This document shows positions 23,111 through 33,240 of a DNA stretch of 64,000 nt, one piece after another. Where the stretch lies: the NCBI GenBank assembly GCA_019914945.1, contig CM034109.1:4588001-4652000 (forward strand). Direction: 5' to 3'. Origin of the DNA: Typha latifolia (taxonomy: Eukaryota > Streptophyta > Magnoliopsida > Poales > Typhaceae). Position 1 is the first letter of the stretch. Each line of letters starts with the position of its first letter. The translations under genes were made by a program, and so were the position numbers. The notes below the pieces were generated by a model. That model did no database searches, was not told the DNA's origin, and worked only from the letters and a program-made list of their open reading frames with translations.

Positions 23111-23700
23111 CTACTACTACCATCGAATTGCGAGGATTTTTGGGGCTGATTGAAAATTATTATCGATTCATCGCCGGGTATGGCAAGATCGCTGCTCCTC
23201 TCACTTATTTGTTAAAGAAGAACTCTTTTAGATGGACGAATGAAGTCACTATAGCCTTTGAAAAACTAAACACAATAATGACGACGTCACCCGTTCTAGT
23301 ACTACCGGACTTCACCAAAGAGTTCATTGTGGAATGTGATGCATCAGGAGTTGGCATAGGAGCCGTACTAATGCAAGAAGGACGTCCCATAACCTTTATT
23401 AGTAAGGGTTTGCCACAAAAATCTCAGCAATTATTGGCTTATGAGAGAGAGATGTTGGCAATTCTCCATGCGGTGATAAAGTGGAGGTGTTATTTGATCG
23501 ATAGGCGATTCATTATACGAACCGATCAAAGGAGCCATCCATATATTATGGGACAGCGCATACACACTCCGGCACAGTAGAGATGGGTCACAAAATTACT
23601 GGGGTATGATTATGAAATACAATACAAGAAGGGAACGAAAAATAGAGCGGCGGATGCACTATCGCGCTAACCTGATACCGCCGAGCTTGCAGCCTATTCT
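23111..23700 (+). pseudogene. RNase H region of element A
   Basis: The connection domain GFLGLIENYYRFIAGYGKIAA precedes the RNase H motifs ECDASGVGIGAVLMQEGRPI and YEREMLAILHAVIKWRCYL. The long frame 23128-23580 is open but stops at TPAQ; the following RWVTKLLGYDYEIQYKKG-like part is in a shifted frame. It would degrade the RNA strand during cDNA synthesis. Confidence 0.85.
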
Positions 23701-25140
23701 TCTCCTACCTTTCCTTTCCTTGACGAGCTGAGGTATGCATGTACATTTGATCCAGATATTTTGAGATTGTTGTAGGAGGTGATGGATGATCCGGAGCGCC
23801 ATCCCGAGTTGGAGAATCGAGGCGCTTTGCTACTGGACCGCGGATGCATTCGGGTTCCTACAAATGATGGATTGCAGCAAAAATTGTTGGAGCACTTCAA
23901 CCAAACTCTAGGGGCTGGTCATGAGGGTGTCTTGAGGACTTATAGGAGGATATCTCAAATTTGCACGTGGCTCGGATTAAGACGCGATGTGAGGAGTTTT
24001 TTTCCGTGCTTACGAAGTCTATAAAAAGGCTAAGGCAACCACATTGAAACCGGTCAAATTACTTTAGCCTTTACCTATACCAGACCTTGTTTGGGAAGAT
24101 ATTTTTATGGATTTCATAGAGGGTCTTCCTTTAGTACGTGGTTATTCTGTTATTTTTGTGGTGGTTGACAGATTGAGCAAGTATGCACACTTTTTGGCAT
24201 TGTTACATCTGTTTTCAACTAAGTCGATGGCTGAAATTTTTGTGAGAGATGTTGCTCGGTTATATAGCATGCCACACACGATTGTCTCAGATCGTGATCG
24301 TGTATTTATGAGTGACTTTTGGATGGAGTTTTTTAGATTGTAGGGGACTCGATTGAACTTCAGTTCGGCCTACCATCCACAGACGGACGACCAAACAGAG
24401 GTGGTCAATCGAGACATTGAACAGTACTTGAGGTGCTTTGTTGGAGAGATGCCGAGACGATGGTTGGAGTTCTTACCATGGGCGAAGTGGTCTTACAACA
24501 CCGCCTATCATAGCAGCATTGGCATGACTCCATTTGAGGTGGTGTATGGATGCACGACTTCGACGTTACATGCTTATGATCCAGTGGGATCTGCTGACAG
24601 GATGGAGGTGGACTTAGCATTGATGGATATAGATGCCACATTGATGAGGTTATGTGCCCATCTTAAACTTGCGCAAAACTGCATGAAGCAAGTTTATGAT
24701 TGTAGCCATAGGGAGCAGGAGTTTGACGACTGTTGGGTGTTAGTGAGGGTGCAGCCATATCGACAGGTTGACCTTGCGTCGATGCATAACCAAAATTTAG
24801 CACATCGTTATTTTGGTCCATTTCGGGTGTTGGAGAATATTGGTCCGATTGCATATTGTTTGGAGCTGCCGGAGGGGTCGAGGGTGCATTATGTCTTCCA
24901 TATTTCATTGCTAAGGGAGCAGATTGGAGATCATGAAGTTGTTGGATCGGTTCTACCGGAGTCATTGGATGAGATAGAGATCGTACAGCTAGTTCGTGTA
25001 ATTGCTAGACACTGACAACAACATGGTACCAGATTGGAGATGGAGATTCTAGTTGAGTGGCTTGGCAACCTATCTGATAAGGCAACATGGGAGTTGGAGA
25101 CTAATATCTTGAAGCGTTTCCTCGACTTTTCACCTTAAGG
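23701..25140 (+). pseudogene. Integrase and chromodomain of element A
   Basis: The N-terminal zinc-binding part has the two histidines (HFNQTLGAGHEG) but the cysteine pair is damaged (the CEVCQ region near 24010 is frameshifted). The catalytic core has MDFIEGLP (first D), VSDRDRVF (second D) and AYHPQTDDQTEVVNR (E), with a stop at 24341 after FFRL. A long open frame 24353-25015 covers the C-terminal DNA-binding part; a chromodomain-like VEWLGNLSDKATWELETN follows at about 25055. Chromodomains direct integration to heterochromatin. Confidence 0.87.
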
Positions 25141-25165
25141 GCAAGGTGGGGGAAGCGTGGTGGGC
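25140..25165 (+). promoter_or_regulatory. Polypurine tract of element A
   Basis: GGGCAAGGTGGGGGAAGCG and a short spacer end exactly at the 3' LTR. This purine run would prime plus-strand synthesis. The same tract precedes the LTRs at 38962 and 42754. Confidence 0.75.
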
Positions 25166-25986
25166 TGATACATTTAGTTATGTTCTTTTCTTATTGCTTT
25201 AGTTGGTTATTTTTATTAAAATAAATTCCTGTAGGTCGCGTTCAAATGCAGGATGGGTTGCGTTCGAATGCCCTTGCGAATGCCTGCCATCGGGTTCGTA
25301 AATCCGAGAACGCAAAAAGTGCGTTCGAATGCGGTCGGGCGAGTTCGAACGCTCCGTTTGAACATCTGCATCGTGTTCGCACATACAGAAAATGTGTTTT
25401 GTGCATTCGAACGCGATCGGGTGCGTTCGAACGTGATCGACGGGAATCCTCTAGAATTAGGTTACTTATTGTTATTATGACTTGTTGGTTAGCATCTATA
25501 AGTATGTGGATGGCAGTCAAATTTATTATGCGATTGGAATATTGATTTCTTGCCTCTCTATCATCTTTCTACCCTAATCTCCCTTCTCCTTCTTCACCAA
25601 CCTTCCATCTCTATCCTTGGCAAGGTCTCTCTTAACTTCTAATCTCCCTTATCTGTCGAGTCTTCCCTCTTCTTTATGATCCCGATCACTTCTTCCCCTT
25701 CGTCTACATCCCTTAACTACATCCACCATCCACCTTCGTCTCTATATCCATCCATACCCTAACATCCACTCCACCCGTCACCACCACCATCACCCATATT
25801 ATTTCATATTTTTGTCTTAGTTGTAATTCGAATATGCGAAAGGCATAAATAGAAAAATTATAGATCAAGCAGTTACGAATCTAATCCGCTTAGTTTCATA
25901 ATTTTCTGATTAGAAAAGAATATTTGGCTAATCCAGATCTTGAAAGAATCGTTCCGTAGCCTATCTTTTGGTACAAGAACCCATCA
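25166..25986 (+). mobile_element. 3' LTR of element A
   Basis: Begins TGATACATTTAGTTATG and ends TTTTGGTACAAGAACCCATCA. The U3 (25235-25440) has at least five TTCGAA-centred palindromes and CTGCATCGTGTTCGCACATAC-like words; a CTATAAGTATG TATA region follows. The terminal PBS-like word TGGTACAAGAACC is retained. Confidence 0.88.
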
Positions 25987-26998
25987 AAAGTACTCTTCAA
26001 TTGTGAATCTGTCCATTCTCAGACTCGATTGCTTATGCGCTTGATCTCCTCTTGATATTCCCTCATTATGGTCCTTTGAGTGAGCTTGGTTAGGGCAGTT
26101 TAGAAGTCCTCATAATCGGCGGGCCCCTATTGAATGCATATCGCCTCCGCGAACTCTTCCTAAGTTCAAAATGGTTGAGCTTGATTGGAGACTTAGTACC
26201 ATCGTATGGTGATCACCTCAAGATGAAAGATGTTAATTACACTTTTTGAGCCTTTGGTGTTCACCAAAAATCATAGAATTGTTTCGCTTGATGAAGTCAA
26301 TCGAGTGGATCGTCCCCGTTAAATTAAGGGAAGTTAAGGCAAACAATTCCAACTTGGATGGTCGGTTCTTCTTTGTCCTCTGGTTGGAATTCCCTTCACC
26401 CTCTATGGTTCACCCTAGCAGCTCTAGACGAGGTCTTGGAGGCTCTGGTTCATCAAGTTCAGCCCATATAGCATCCTCTTCATGGCAATGAAGTAGCGGT
26501 GCTTGATTGTAGTGAAATGCTAACAGCGGTTCGGTTCGCCTTTTATGCGGCATGGGTAGCAAAAGGCTTCTAGGTTGGCCACCCATGTAGCCACCATATT
26601 CCTCCTCATATCCACCATGATGTGGTGGACCAAACCAGCATGAGCTGCGGGACGGACAGGGACAACGGCTCCTTCGTAATAAAATCGATCGACCCCGTTA
26701 TTACGTCTTGGACCAAACCACCCATCGAAGGTGATCTCTTCCTTTGTTCTTCTTCGTGTCTTTGGGCTAGGATTGCATTGCTGCTATGTATGTCCAACAA
26801 TGCCTCTTGCATGATGGTAAACATGTTGACCATGTCCCCCACATTGGGTTGAGGATTTAGTGCGGGTGGTGGAATCGATTATGGTGGCGAAGTTGTCCCC
26901 AGCGATGCCCTTATCTCCATAACTTCTATGGTGTCTTTGTGCTGAGAAGTCTCCACTTGGACTCTTGTAGACATGGCTTTAGTCAACATCATGGTAGA
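25987..26998 (-). pseudogene. gag fragment of another Ty3/gypsy element, reverse oriented
   Basis: Minus-strand reading from about 26985 starts MSTRVQVETSQHKDTIEVM, continues through VGDMVNMFTIMQEALLDIH and AQRHEEEQRKR, then after breaks gives GPADYEDF*TALTKLTQRT and YQEEIKRISNRVWEWTDSQL near 26000-26110. The order and words fit a gypsy capsid. It is wedged between the 3' LTR of A and the 5' LTR of B and its own LTRs are not seen, so it is a host fragment disrupted by those insertions. Confidence 0.7.
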
Positions 26999-27772
26999 TG
27001 ATACACCTTGTTAGAGTCTTTTCTTATTGCATTAGTTATTTATTTTTATTAAAATAAATTTTCTGTAGACACAATCAGGCGCGTTCGAACCCCGCATTCG
27101 AATGCCTGCATCAGGTTTGCAAAAATAGAGAATGCCTTTTGTGCGTTCGAACGCGGTTGGGGTGTTCAAACGCGATCGGTGAGAGTCCACTAGAATTACG
27201 ATTAATAATTGTTATTTTGGTTTATAGCCTCTATAAATGTGTGGCTGGCAGCCAAAATTATTATACTATTAGAATATTGGTTTCTTGCCTCCTCTATCCT
27301 CTCTCTAGTCTCTCTACCCTAATCTCCCTCCTCCCTCTTCACTAACCTACCACCACTACCGTTGGCAAGGTCCCTCCTAACTTTTAATCTCCCTCGTCTG
27401 TCGAGTCCTCCCTCTTTCTTGGGATCTCGATCACTCCTTCCCCTTCATCTTTATCCCTTAAACATCATCATTCATCCACCCTCATCTCCATTATCATCCA
27501 TAACCCTATCATCCACTCCACCCATCATCACCACCATCATTCGTACTCTATCGTGTTTTCATCCCAGTTGCAGTTCGAATCTATGAAGGGCATAAATATG
27601 AAAAAACAAAAATGAGAGAGTTACGGATCGATCTCACTTAGTTTTGTAATTTTCTGACTATGAGAGAAAATTTGGTGAAAATTTTCCCTCAATTGCGCGG
27701 ACTGCTCTCTACAATAAATTTAGATCTTGAAGGAGTCGTTCTGTAGCCTATCGTTGGTATCAGAGCCTATCA
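26999..27772 (+). mobile_element. 5' LTR of element B
   Basis: 774 bp, TGATACACC to GCCTATCA. Palindromes at 27080-27175, a CTATAAATGTGTGG TATA region at about 27230. The last 18 bases are a complete PBS (27755-27767) plus TATCA, so the LTR end has the form PBS-TATCA. Confidence 0.8.
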
Positions 27773-27783
27773 ATTTGGTATCG

Positions 27784-27808
27784 TGATACGATTCGGACTT
27801 CACCGACG
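27784..27808 (+). repeat. 25-bp inverted U3 end, left terminus of the T2 unit
   Basis: Identical to the reverse complement of 31175-31199. Identity stops after base 25 (CGACG, then CAAAAG on this side). The junction with the RT sequence (TTTTGCG/CGTCGG) shows two to three bases of microhomology. Confidence 0.9.
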
Positions 27809-28351
27809 CAAAAGTGGGCGGAATAGGTCATTCATAAGCCCTTGGAAGGTGGCCGGTGCATTGGTGAGTCCAAACGGCATGACTCGGAACTCGTAGTGGC
27901 CATCGTGAGTTCGAAATGCCGTTTTGTGCACATCTCCAGGGTCGACTCGGATTTGATGGTACCCCGCCCTTAAGTCAAGTTTGCTGAAGTAGGCTGACCC
28001 AGTGAGCTCATCTAGCAACTCCTCGATCACCGGTATTGGGTACCGGTCTTTGACAGTAATGGTATTCAAGGCTCGGTAGTCGACGCAAAACTGCCAACTC
28101 CCGTCTTTCTTCCGAACCAGCAGCACCGGAGATGAGTAGGCACTTCTACTCGGTTGAATAATCCCTTGCTCGAGCATTTCCTCCACTAATTTACTGATCT
28201 CTTCCTTCTGGACATGCGGGTACCGATAGGGCCGAACATTTGCAGGTTCAGCCCCTGGAACGATCTGGATGCGATGGTCATGGCGACGGTTCGGCGGCAG
28301 TCCTTGGGGTTCCTCGAAGAGATCCTGGAACTCATGCAGCAGCTCTTGCAA
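27800..28351 (-). pseudogene. Truncated reverse transcriptase of the T2 unit
   Basis: Open frame of 183 codons with [74 protein letters not shown] and [20 protein letters not shown]. It stops at FRPLLRR, just before the FFDDILVY motif that carries the catalytic aspartates, so it cannot polymerise. The cut coincides with the inverted U3 end. Confidence 0.92.
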
Positions 28352-28359
28352 GTCAGCGG

Positions 28360-29176
28360 CTATTCTCCTTGGTGAGGGATGTTCTGTTCGGGAACAGCCA
28401 TTTGCAATAGTAGAGCTCGGTCCCCCGCACTAGGAAAGCCTACAAGTGGTTGCAATGTTGGTCCTTGCCGCGGTTGATTTCCATCCAGCAGTACCTTTCT
28501 TCCATTCCTCCGAAAGGTCGGTGTGAGGTTTGAGAAATCAAATGTTACGGGCCCCAAGCTTTGAAGCCATTGGGTTCCCAAAACAATATCAGCTCCTCGC
28601 AAGGCCAATGGATAAAGATCCAATGTGAAACTTTGGCCTTGCACCTTAATACCACACCTCCACAAATAAAATCTGCTCGCAAGGTGGTGCCATCTCCAAT
28701 CGTCACATCGAACCCTTCCGTGGGTTCCGACTCGAGCCCAATCTTCCTAAGGAGCCTCTTGTCAATGAAGTTGTGGGTGGACCCGGTGTCAATCAAGATT
28801 CTCACTTTGTGGTCTTCTTGACTACTCCGTTCACCCGCAATGTCTTTGGCGCCGCCGTCCCCGAATAAGCGTGGAGGGAGATTTCAGCTATCACGTCCTC
28901 CACGTTTTGCTCCTCAACTTCTTCTCCTCGATGTCCAGCCACATCTGCGCTTTCAGCTGCAAGCTCATCCTCCGCTTCCTCCAATCCATCGATGAGCATC
29001 ACCGATCCCATCGGTTTAGCACAACGATGCCCCGGTACAAACTTCTCATCACAACGGAAGCATAAGCCCTTGGCTCTTCTTTCTTCTACTTGGGCAGGTG
29101 TGAGTGCTCGCCCCGGACCTCTAGGTGCGTACTTCACATCTTGGGATGGCTTCAAGGGTGCTCGAGGAGGTATCAA
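28360..29176 (-). pseudogene. Zinc knuckle and protease region of the T2 unit
   Basis: The upstream frame (29176-28802) has a complete CFRCDEKFVPGHRC knuckle, an acidic linker and LHAYSGTAAPKTLRV, then ends prematurely. A shifted frame (28805-28545) carries the intact catalytic ILIDTGSTHNFIDKRL, and a third (28665-28360) has VLGTQWLQSLGPVTFDF. Active-site and knuckle residues survive; the frames are broken by small indels. Confidence 0.88.
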
Positions 29177-29209
29177 TGCAGTAGCAGCTCTTGGTACTCC
29201 GCTAGTGTT

Positions 29210-30340
29210 TCCCGCCGCTATGTTTGGTAGAGCTTGAGTGCGGCTTCCTTGGCTTGTCCAACTCGCTTCCGGTGTATCTTCATGGCTCTATGCTTGTCTT
29301 CCATAAGCACCGCATCTTGGAAGGCCTCCTTTAAGGTTCTAGGCCTTAAAGCCCTCACATCGGCTTGTATGTCACCCCGCAGCCCGGAGATGAAGGTGCT
29401 GCGAAGTTGCCGATCCGTCCATGGTGGATGACATCGGCTACTAATCCTCTCAAATTCTTCTTGGTATGACCCAACCGTGGTCTTCTGAACCGTCTTTGAG
29501 AGGAGAGCATCAAAGTCTTCATAGCCCGATACTCCAAATCGCCGTGTGATATCGGCGCAAAAATTCAGCCCAAGTTTCGATGGCCTCAATGGCATTGGCT
29601 GATCGAAACCAATGAAGCGCCGCATCCTCAAGGTGGAAGCTTGCAAGCGTCACCTTGTATTCTTCCGCCGTACCTTGGTATGCAAAGAATTGCTCCGCCC
29701 TATACAACCAATCAATTGGATCGCCACCTTTGAACTTGGGGAATTCGAGACGCACGACTTGTCCACGAATGCCGTTGTCTCGTTCCGGATCATGCCCAAC
29801 TCCTTGTCTAACCGGCGGAGGATGCACCATGAAGGGTTGATGATCCCTCCTTCGGTTTAGATCAACTCACCGTGGTTCCGGATCGTATCGGCCCGCCCAT
29901 GGATCTTGATCTCCAATGTGGTCTCCATGGTGATTCGCTCGTCGGATGGGTTCACCCGCAACCGGTCCTGGTGTAACCATCCTTGCTTGCCTCTCGCCCA
30001 TAGGGTGGTGGTAGCAGCGGCTCTTGTGGTTGCAAAGGCTGAACCGGTGAGGATTGATTCAAGGGGGTGGACTCGCGTCGTGGGGTCGATGGTGCCTTCC
30101 CGTTAGACATTGCTTCCTTGGCGCCCGTAGTTCCCGCATCATCTCCATCATCATCTGGTGGTTGATGGCCATCTGCTCTGAAATAGACCCCAACATGGAT
30201 AGAACGCTAGGCTCTTCCGTATTCCGATTAGATCGGATGGTTCCGCGGGTGGAAGTCCCCGCAATCGTCTCTTCCTCCTCTATTGGGAGAATCTCTTCTT
30301 CATCATCACGCCGTGCAGCCATGGATCTGGTGGTCGTCAT
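29210..30340 (-). pseudogene. gag (matrix/capsid) of the T2 unit
   Basis: Starts about 30340 with MTTTRSMAARRDDEEEILPI, just after the PBS ladder. It continues in three frames: QMAINHQMMMEMMREL; then from 29830 VRLEFPKFKGGDPIDWLYRA, FFAYQGTAEEY and ASFHLEDAALHWFRS; then from 29560 ITRRFGVSGYEDFDALLSKT and STFISGLRGDIQADVRALRP. Stops and indels separate the pieces, but residue conservation is high. Confidence 0.88.
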
Positions 30341-30365
30341 TGGAAGCGCTTGTCCGAGGAACGGT

Positions 30366-30543
30366 GGCTCTGATACCAGATTGATACGATCCTTCCTCGA
30401 CTATAGGCTCTGATACCAGATTGGTACGATCCTTCCTCGGCTTTAGGCTCTGATACCAGATTGATACGATCCTTCCTCGACTATAGGCTCTGATACCAGC
30501 TTGATACGAACCCTCTTTTGGTGCTATGGCTCTGATACCAGAT
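30366..30543 (-). repeat. PBS ladder of the T2 unit: five exact PBS copies at 40-42 bp spacing
   Basis: On the plus strand GGCTCTGATACCA (reverse complement of TGGTATCAGAGCC) occurs at 30366, 30406, 30446, 30486 and 30528, all perfect. Each is followed within a few bases by TGATACGA or a variant, the inverse of the LTR 3' end, then CCTTCCTCGRCTWTA in the first three units. Unit 1 and unit 3 are identical. The array therefore alternates PBS and LTR end five times before the LTR body. Confidence 0.93.
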
Positions 30544-31057
30544 TGTTACGATCTTGCACGGAACTTTAAGATAAGATCCCGAAATATCCCGCCGTTGGAT
30601 CACTGTGAAATTTTGATATGTTGTAGGCCCGGAAAAGAGCTTTCCAACGGATCTAGTTTCAGGCGAATCGGAGTTGGGGATCTCGAGATATCGTTCGTTT
30701 AGTAGACGAACGTCAGGATACTCTGTTTTTGGATTCCGTGGATGAAGGCACGAAATCCTGGGTAATGGTGGATTGTGGAGGGCCGGTGTTGATGGGGTGG
30801 CACCGTGTAAAAGTGATGGTGGAAGGGTTATGGATGATGGAAAAGTTAGGGATAGCGATGGATAAATTGGAAGAAGGGGGAGAAGAGGGCCACTCCTAAG
30901 GGACTAGGGTGATTGGCCTGTCGAGGGAGATTAGAAGCGGCGTCGCCGGGGAGATTGAGGGAACGGGAGCGAAGAAGACGAAGGAGGCAAGGCAAACTCA
31001 ATTCTCAATAATCAATTCCCTAATTTTGGTTGCCCTACACATACTTTTATAGGCTAA

Positions 31058-31153
31058 CCAACAACTCAATCTTATCCTAAAACACAATCTTATCCTAAAA
31101 CTCAATCTTATCCTAAAACACAATCTTATCCTAAAACTCAATCTTATCCTAAG
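31058..31153 (-). promoter_or_regulatory. Five-copy GATAAG repeat in the U3 of the T2 unit
   Basis: On the minus strand TTAGGATAAGATTG is repeated five times at about 18-bp spacing, alternating between two near-identical versions (AGTT or TGTT linkers). GATAAG is the core of plant I-box/GATA-factor sites, so an enhancer role is plausible but unproven. It sits upstream of the TATAAAAG-like box (CTTTTATAGG on the plus strand near 31050). Confidence 0.7.
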
Positions 31154-31174
31154 GTAAATCCAAACTCGAGACGA

Positions 31175-31199
31175 CGTCGGTGAAGTCCGAATCGTATCA
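31175..31199 (-). repeat. 25-bp U3 end, right terminus of the T2 unit
   Basis: The natural start of the T2 LTR, followed by target duplication TATCG (31200-31204). It is the partner of the inverted copy at 27784-27808. Confidence 0.9.
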
Positions 31200-31294
31200 T
31201 ATCGTAGTCCCTATCATTAGTATCATAGCCTAGCTTTTGGTATTGTAGAACCTATCATTGGTTTCAGAGCCAAGCAAACCTCAGACCTCCATTA

Positions 31295-32640
31295 ATGGTA
31301 GAAATAAGGAAGATAGCATCGACAAGGAGATCAATGGAGAACACACTGACAAGGGAAGACTCAATCCACGATAACCCTAATCGTGAGGCCGATTCCTTTG
31401 GGGAGGCCACGGTAGTACCGAGTTAACCAACGTCCATGGGTATAAACATGGACTTGGCGGATGAACTTAGGGGCATGTTCCAAATATTGCTGCATAGACT
31501 GGATGTAATGCAGAATGATCATAATGCTTTAAAGGAATATGTCATGAACCAATCGGCTTCGTCATCTCCTTAATAAAGATCGATGCCTCGAGAAGGACCA
31601 ATGATGGGACCACACCGAACCGATACCCCACAAGTCCAGGTATGGCATGTTAATGTCAATGATTCTCTTTTATCTATGCCTACACATCATTTCTCACCTC
31701 CGATACAAAACCCAATACTGACGGTGGTGGAACCCGAGAGGCATGCGTGCTGTGTGCTTTGTCGATGAAGAGGATTGACACTTTGAGGATGAAGTTGATC
31801 CCTTCAGAGATGGTGATGGACGTGCTTGAGTATTCAGAGAAAGAGATCAACAAGCACAAAGGTTCAGACCTAAACCAAGGATCTTTTGCAAACCTGACAA
31901 TGCTATCCGAGGGAGAACCGCATGCTTGGACTTTCTAAAATTCCAAGGCAGTGATCCGATGGATTGGGTGTTTCAACTGGAATAATACTTTGATTGTCAA
32001 GGGACAACGGAGGATGCAAAAGTCAGATGGCAAGCTTTCACCTCCAAGGAACGACATTACATTGGTATCGATCAGCTATTCATGGTGGAGGATTTACCGG
32101 TTGGGCTGACTTTTGTAGGAGGATTACATGCAGATTTGGGACAACAGCATATGAAGATTTTGCTACCACATTAAGCAAGATAGTTTAGAGGACTACCGTA
32201 TTAGATTACCAAGCAAAATTTGAAAGAGTTAGTAATCATTGCGAGCCACCTTAGTCCGAACTGACATTGATGAGCACTTTCATTTTAGGGTTGCGGGAGG
32301 AGATACAAGCAGATGTTCATGCTCTTTGTCCTACCACTCTTGAGAGGCCTTTGAGATGGCTGTGAGGATGGAGCAAAAGCACAAGGCTCTCAAGATGGCA
32401 GCAAAAATAAGTTGGGACAATCGAGATGGGCGATTTGCACCAAGAACGCAGGCTGAAAATTCTGCGAGTTCAAAGACAGCGGCTTCTAGTACTAGAGCAC
32501 GACCACCTATGAGACCTTCTTCCGATGTTAGAGGAGGTACAAGACCCCCCATTTGAAATCTCACACCTACCTAGGTAGAGGAGCAAAGAGAGAAGGGTCT
32601 TTACTTTCGACGCGATGAACGTTTCACCCCCGGTCATCGG
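31295..32640 (+). pseudogene. gag of element B, degenerate
   Basis: The ATG follows the last PBS-like unit by about 23 bases, as in element A. Fragments in several frames include SQMASFHLQGTTLHWYRS, ITCRFGTTAYEDFAT and, near the end, RRDERFTPGHRC. The knuckle has lost its first two cysteines (YFRRDE instead of CFRCDE). Stops occur at 31425, 31572 and 31985, among others. Confidence 0.85.
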
Positions 32641-33240
32641 TGCTCCAAACCGATCGGGAGTGTGATGCTCATTGATGGTCTCAAGGAGGACGATGAGGTT
32701 TTTGGTGATGGAGAGTGCTCAGAGGAGGTCCATGAGGAGGCCGTGGAGGAGGGCGGAAAGAAAGATGTCCAAGCTGAAATATCGATGCATGCATATTCGG
32801 GTACTTCCACGCTGAGGACATTGCGGGTGGACATACTTGTTAGAAAGCATTGTGTACACATCCTCATGGATTCGAGGAGTACACACAACTTTCTAGATGA
32901 GAGGTTAGTGAGGAGATTGAGCTTAGACGTCGAACCAACTTTGGGGTTTGATGTTGCTATTGGAGATGGCATGAAACTTCGGGCGGAGAGCTTGCGTCGC
33001 TGGGTGGGTATACGGGTGCAAGGATACGACATCATTGTGGACCTGTATCCATTGTCCTTGGCACTCAGTGGTTATAGAGCTTGGGACCCATCACATTTGA
33101 TTTCCAGAGCATGTGGATAAAATTTAAGCAAGGAAACAAAGATTTGCAGCTTGATGGCGTTCGATCTTCGCCGATTCTAGCAATGCAGCCGATGGTGGGG
33201 CTGCCTTGTGGGAGTGGGAGTGATTTGACCTACCTTCTTT
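32641..33240 (+). pseudogene. Protease region of element B
   Basis: Open frame 32662-33120 with the acidic linker, MHAYSGTSTLRTLRV and ILMDSRSTHNFLDERL. The active-site glycine is arginine (DSR for DSG), so the enzyme is dead. The GTQWLQ-like region is shifted out of frame. Confidence 0.83.

Larger units (their letters stand above)
18633..25986 (+). mobile_element. Element A: Ty3/gypsy chromovirus (family T1), degenerate, with a nested T2 LTR
   Basis: Order: truncated 5' LTR, PBS for initiator tRNA-Met, gag, zinc knuckle, protease, RT, RNase H, integrase, chromodomain, polypurine tract, 3' LTR. This is the standard chromovirus plan. The 5' LTR lacks roughly its first 150 bases, so no target duplication can be read. 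Many stops and frameshifts show it is dead. A solo T2 LTR (21753-22721) splits the RT. Confidence 0.92.
27784..31199 (-). mobile_element. T2 unit: one LTR, PBS ladder, gag, protease and half an RT, bounded by inverted U3 ends, with TATCG target duplication
   Basis: Minus-strand order: LTR (31199 to 30544), PBS ladder (30540-30366), gag, zinc knuckle, protease, RT up to the FRPLLR motif, then an abrupt join to an inverted copy of the first 25 LTR bases (27808-27784). Both outer ends read TGATACGATTCGGACTTCAC inward, and both flanks carry TATCG (27779-27783, 31200-31204). There is no second LTR, RNase H, integrase or polypurine tract. The intact duplication shows it was integrated in this form. 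The reading frames are less damaged than those of the T1 copies, suggesting a younger insertion. Confidence 0.85.
30544..31199 (-). mobile_element. LTR of the T2 unit, with a replaced U3
   Basis: 656 bp, from CGTATCA at 31199 to the TGTTACGATC terminus at 30544. U5 and R match the other T2 LTRs (the CCCTAGTCCCTTAGG-like segment, the CGGCGTCGCCGGG-like segment and the GATATCTCGAGATCCCC-like segment), but the TTCGAA palindrome array of those copies is absent and a short GATAAG tandem occupies its place. Confidence 0.85.
27755..31271 (+). repeat. PBS ladder of element B: five PBS-like units at 20-21 bp spacing, split by the T2 unit
   Basis: Units: TGGTATCAGAGCC (27755), TGGTATCGTAGTCC (27776; completed at 31205 after the insert), TAGTATCATAGCC (31218), TGGTATTGTAGAACC (31238) and TGGTTTCAGAGCC (31259). 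With the 3,416-bp insert and its 5-bp duplication removed, starts are 21, 21, 20 and 21 bp apart. The linkers repeat the LTR-end word CTATCA or a variant. Gag follows normally at 31295. Confidence 0.8.

Noticed and set aside
27784..31199. Interpreting the T2 unit as a DNA transposon because of 25-bp inverted ends
   Set aside because: The ends are the U3 tip of an LTR and the contents are gag-protease-RT with a PBS, so it is retroviral-type in origin; only the ends mimic a DNA transposon.
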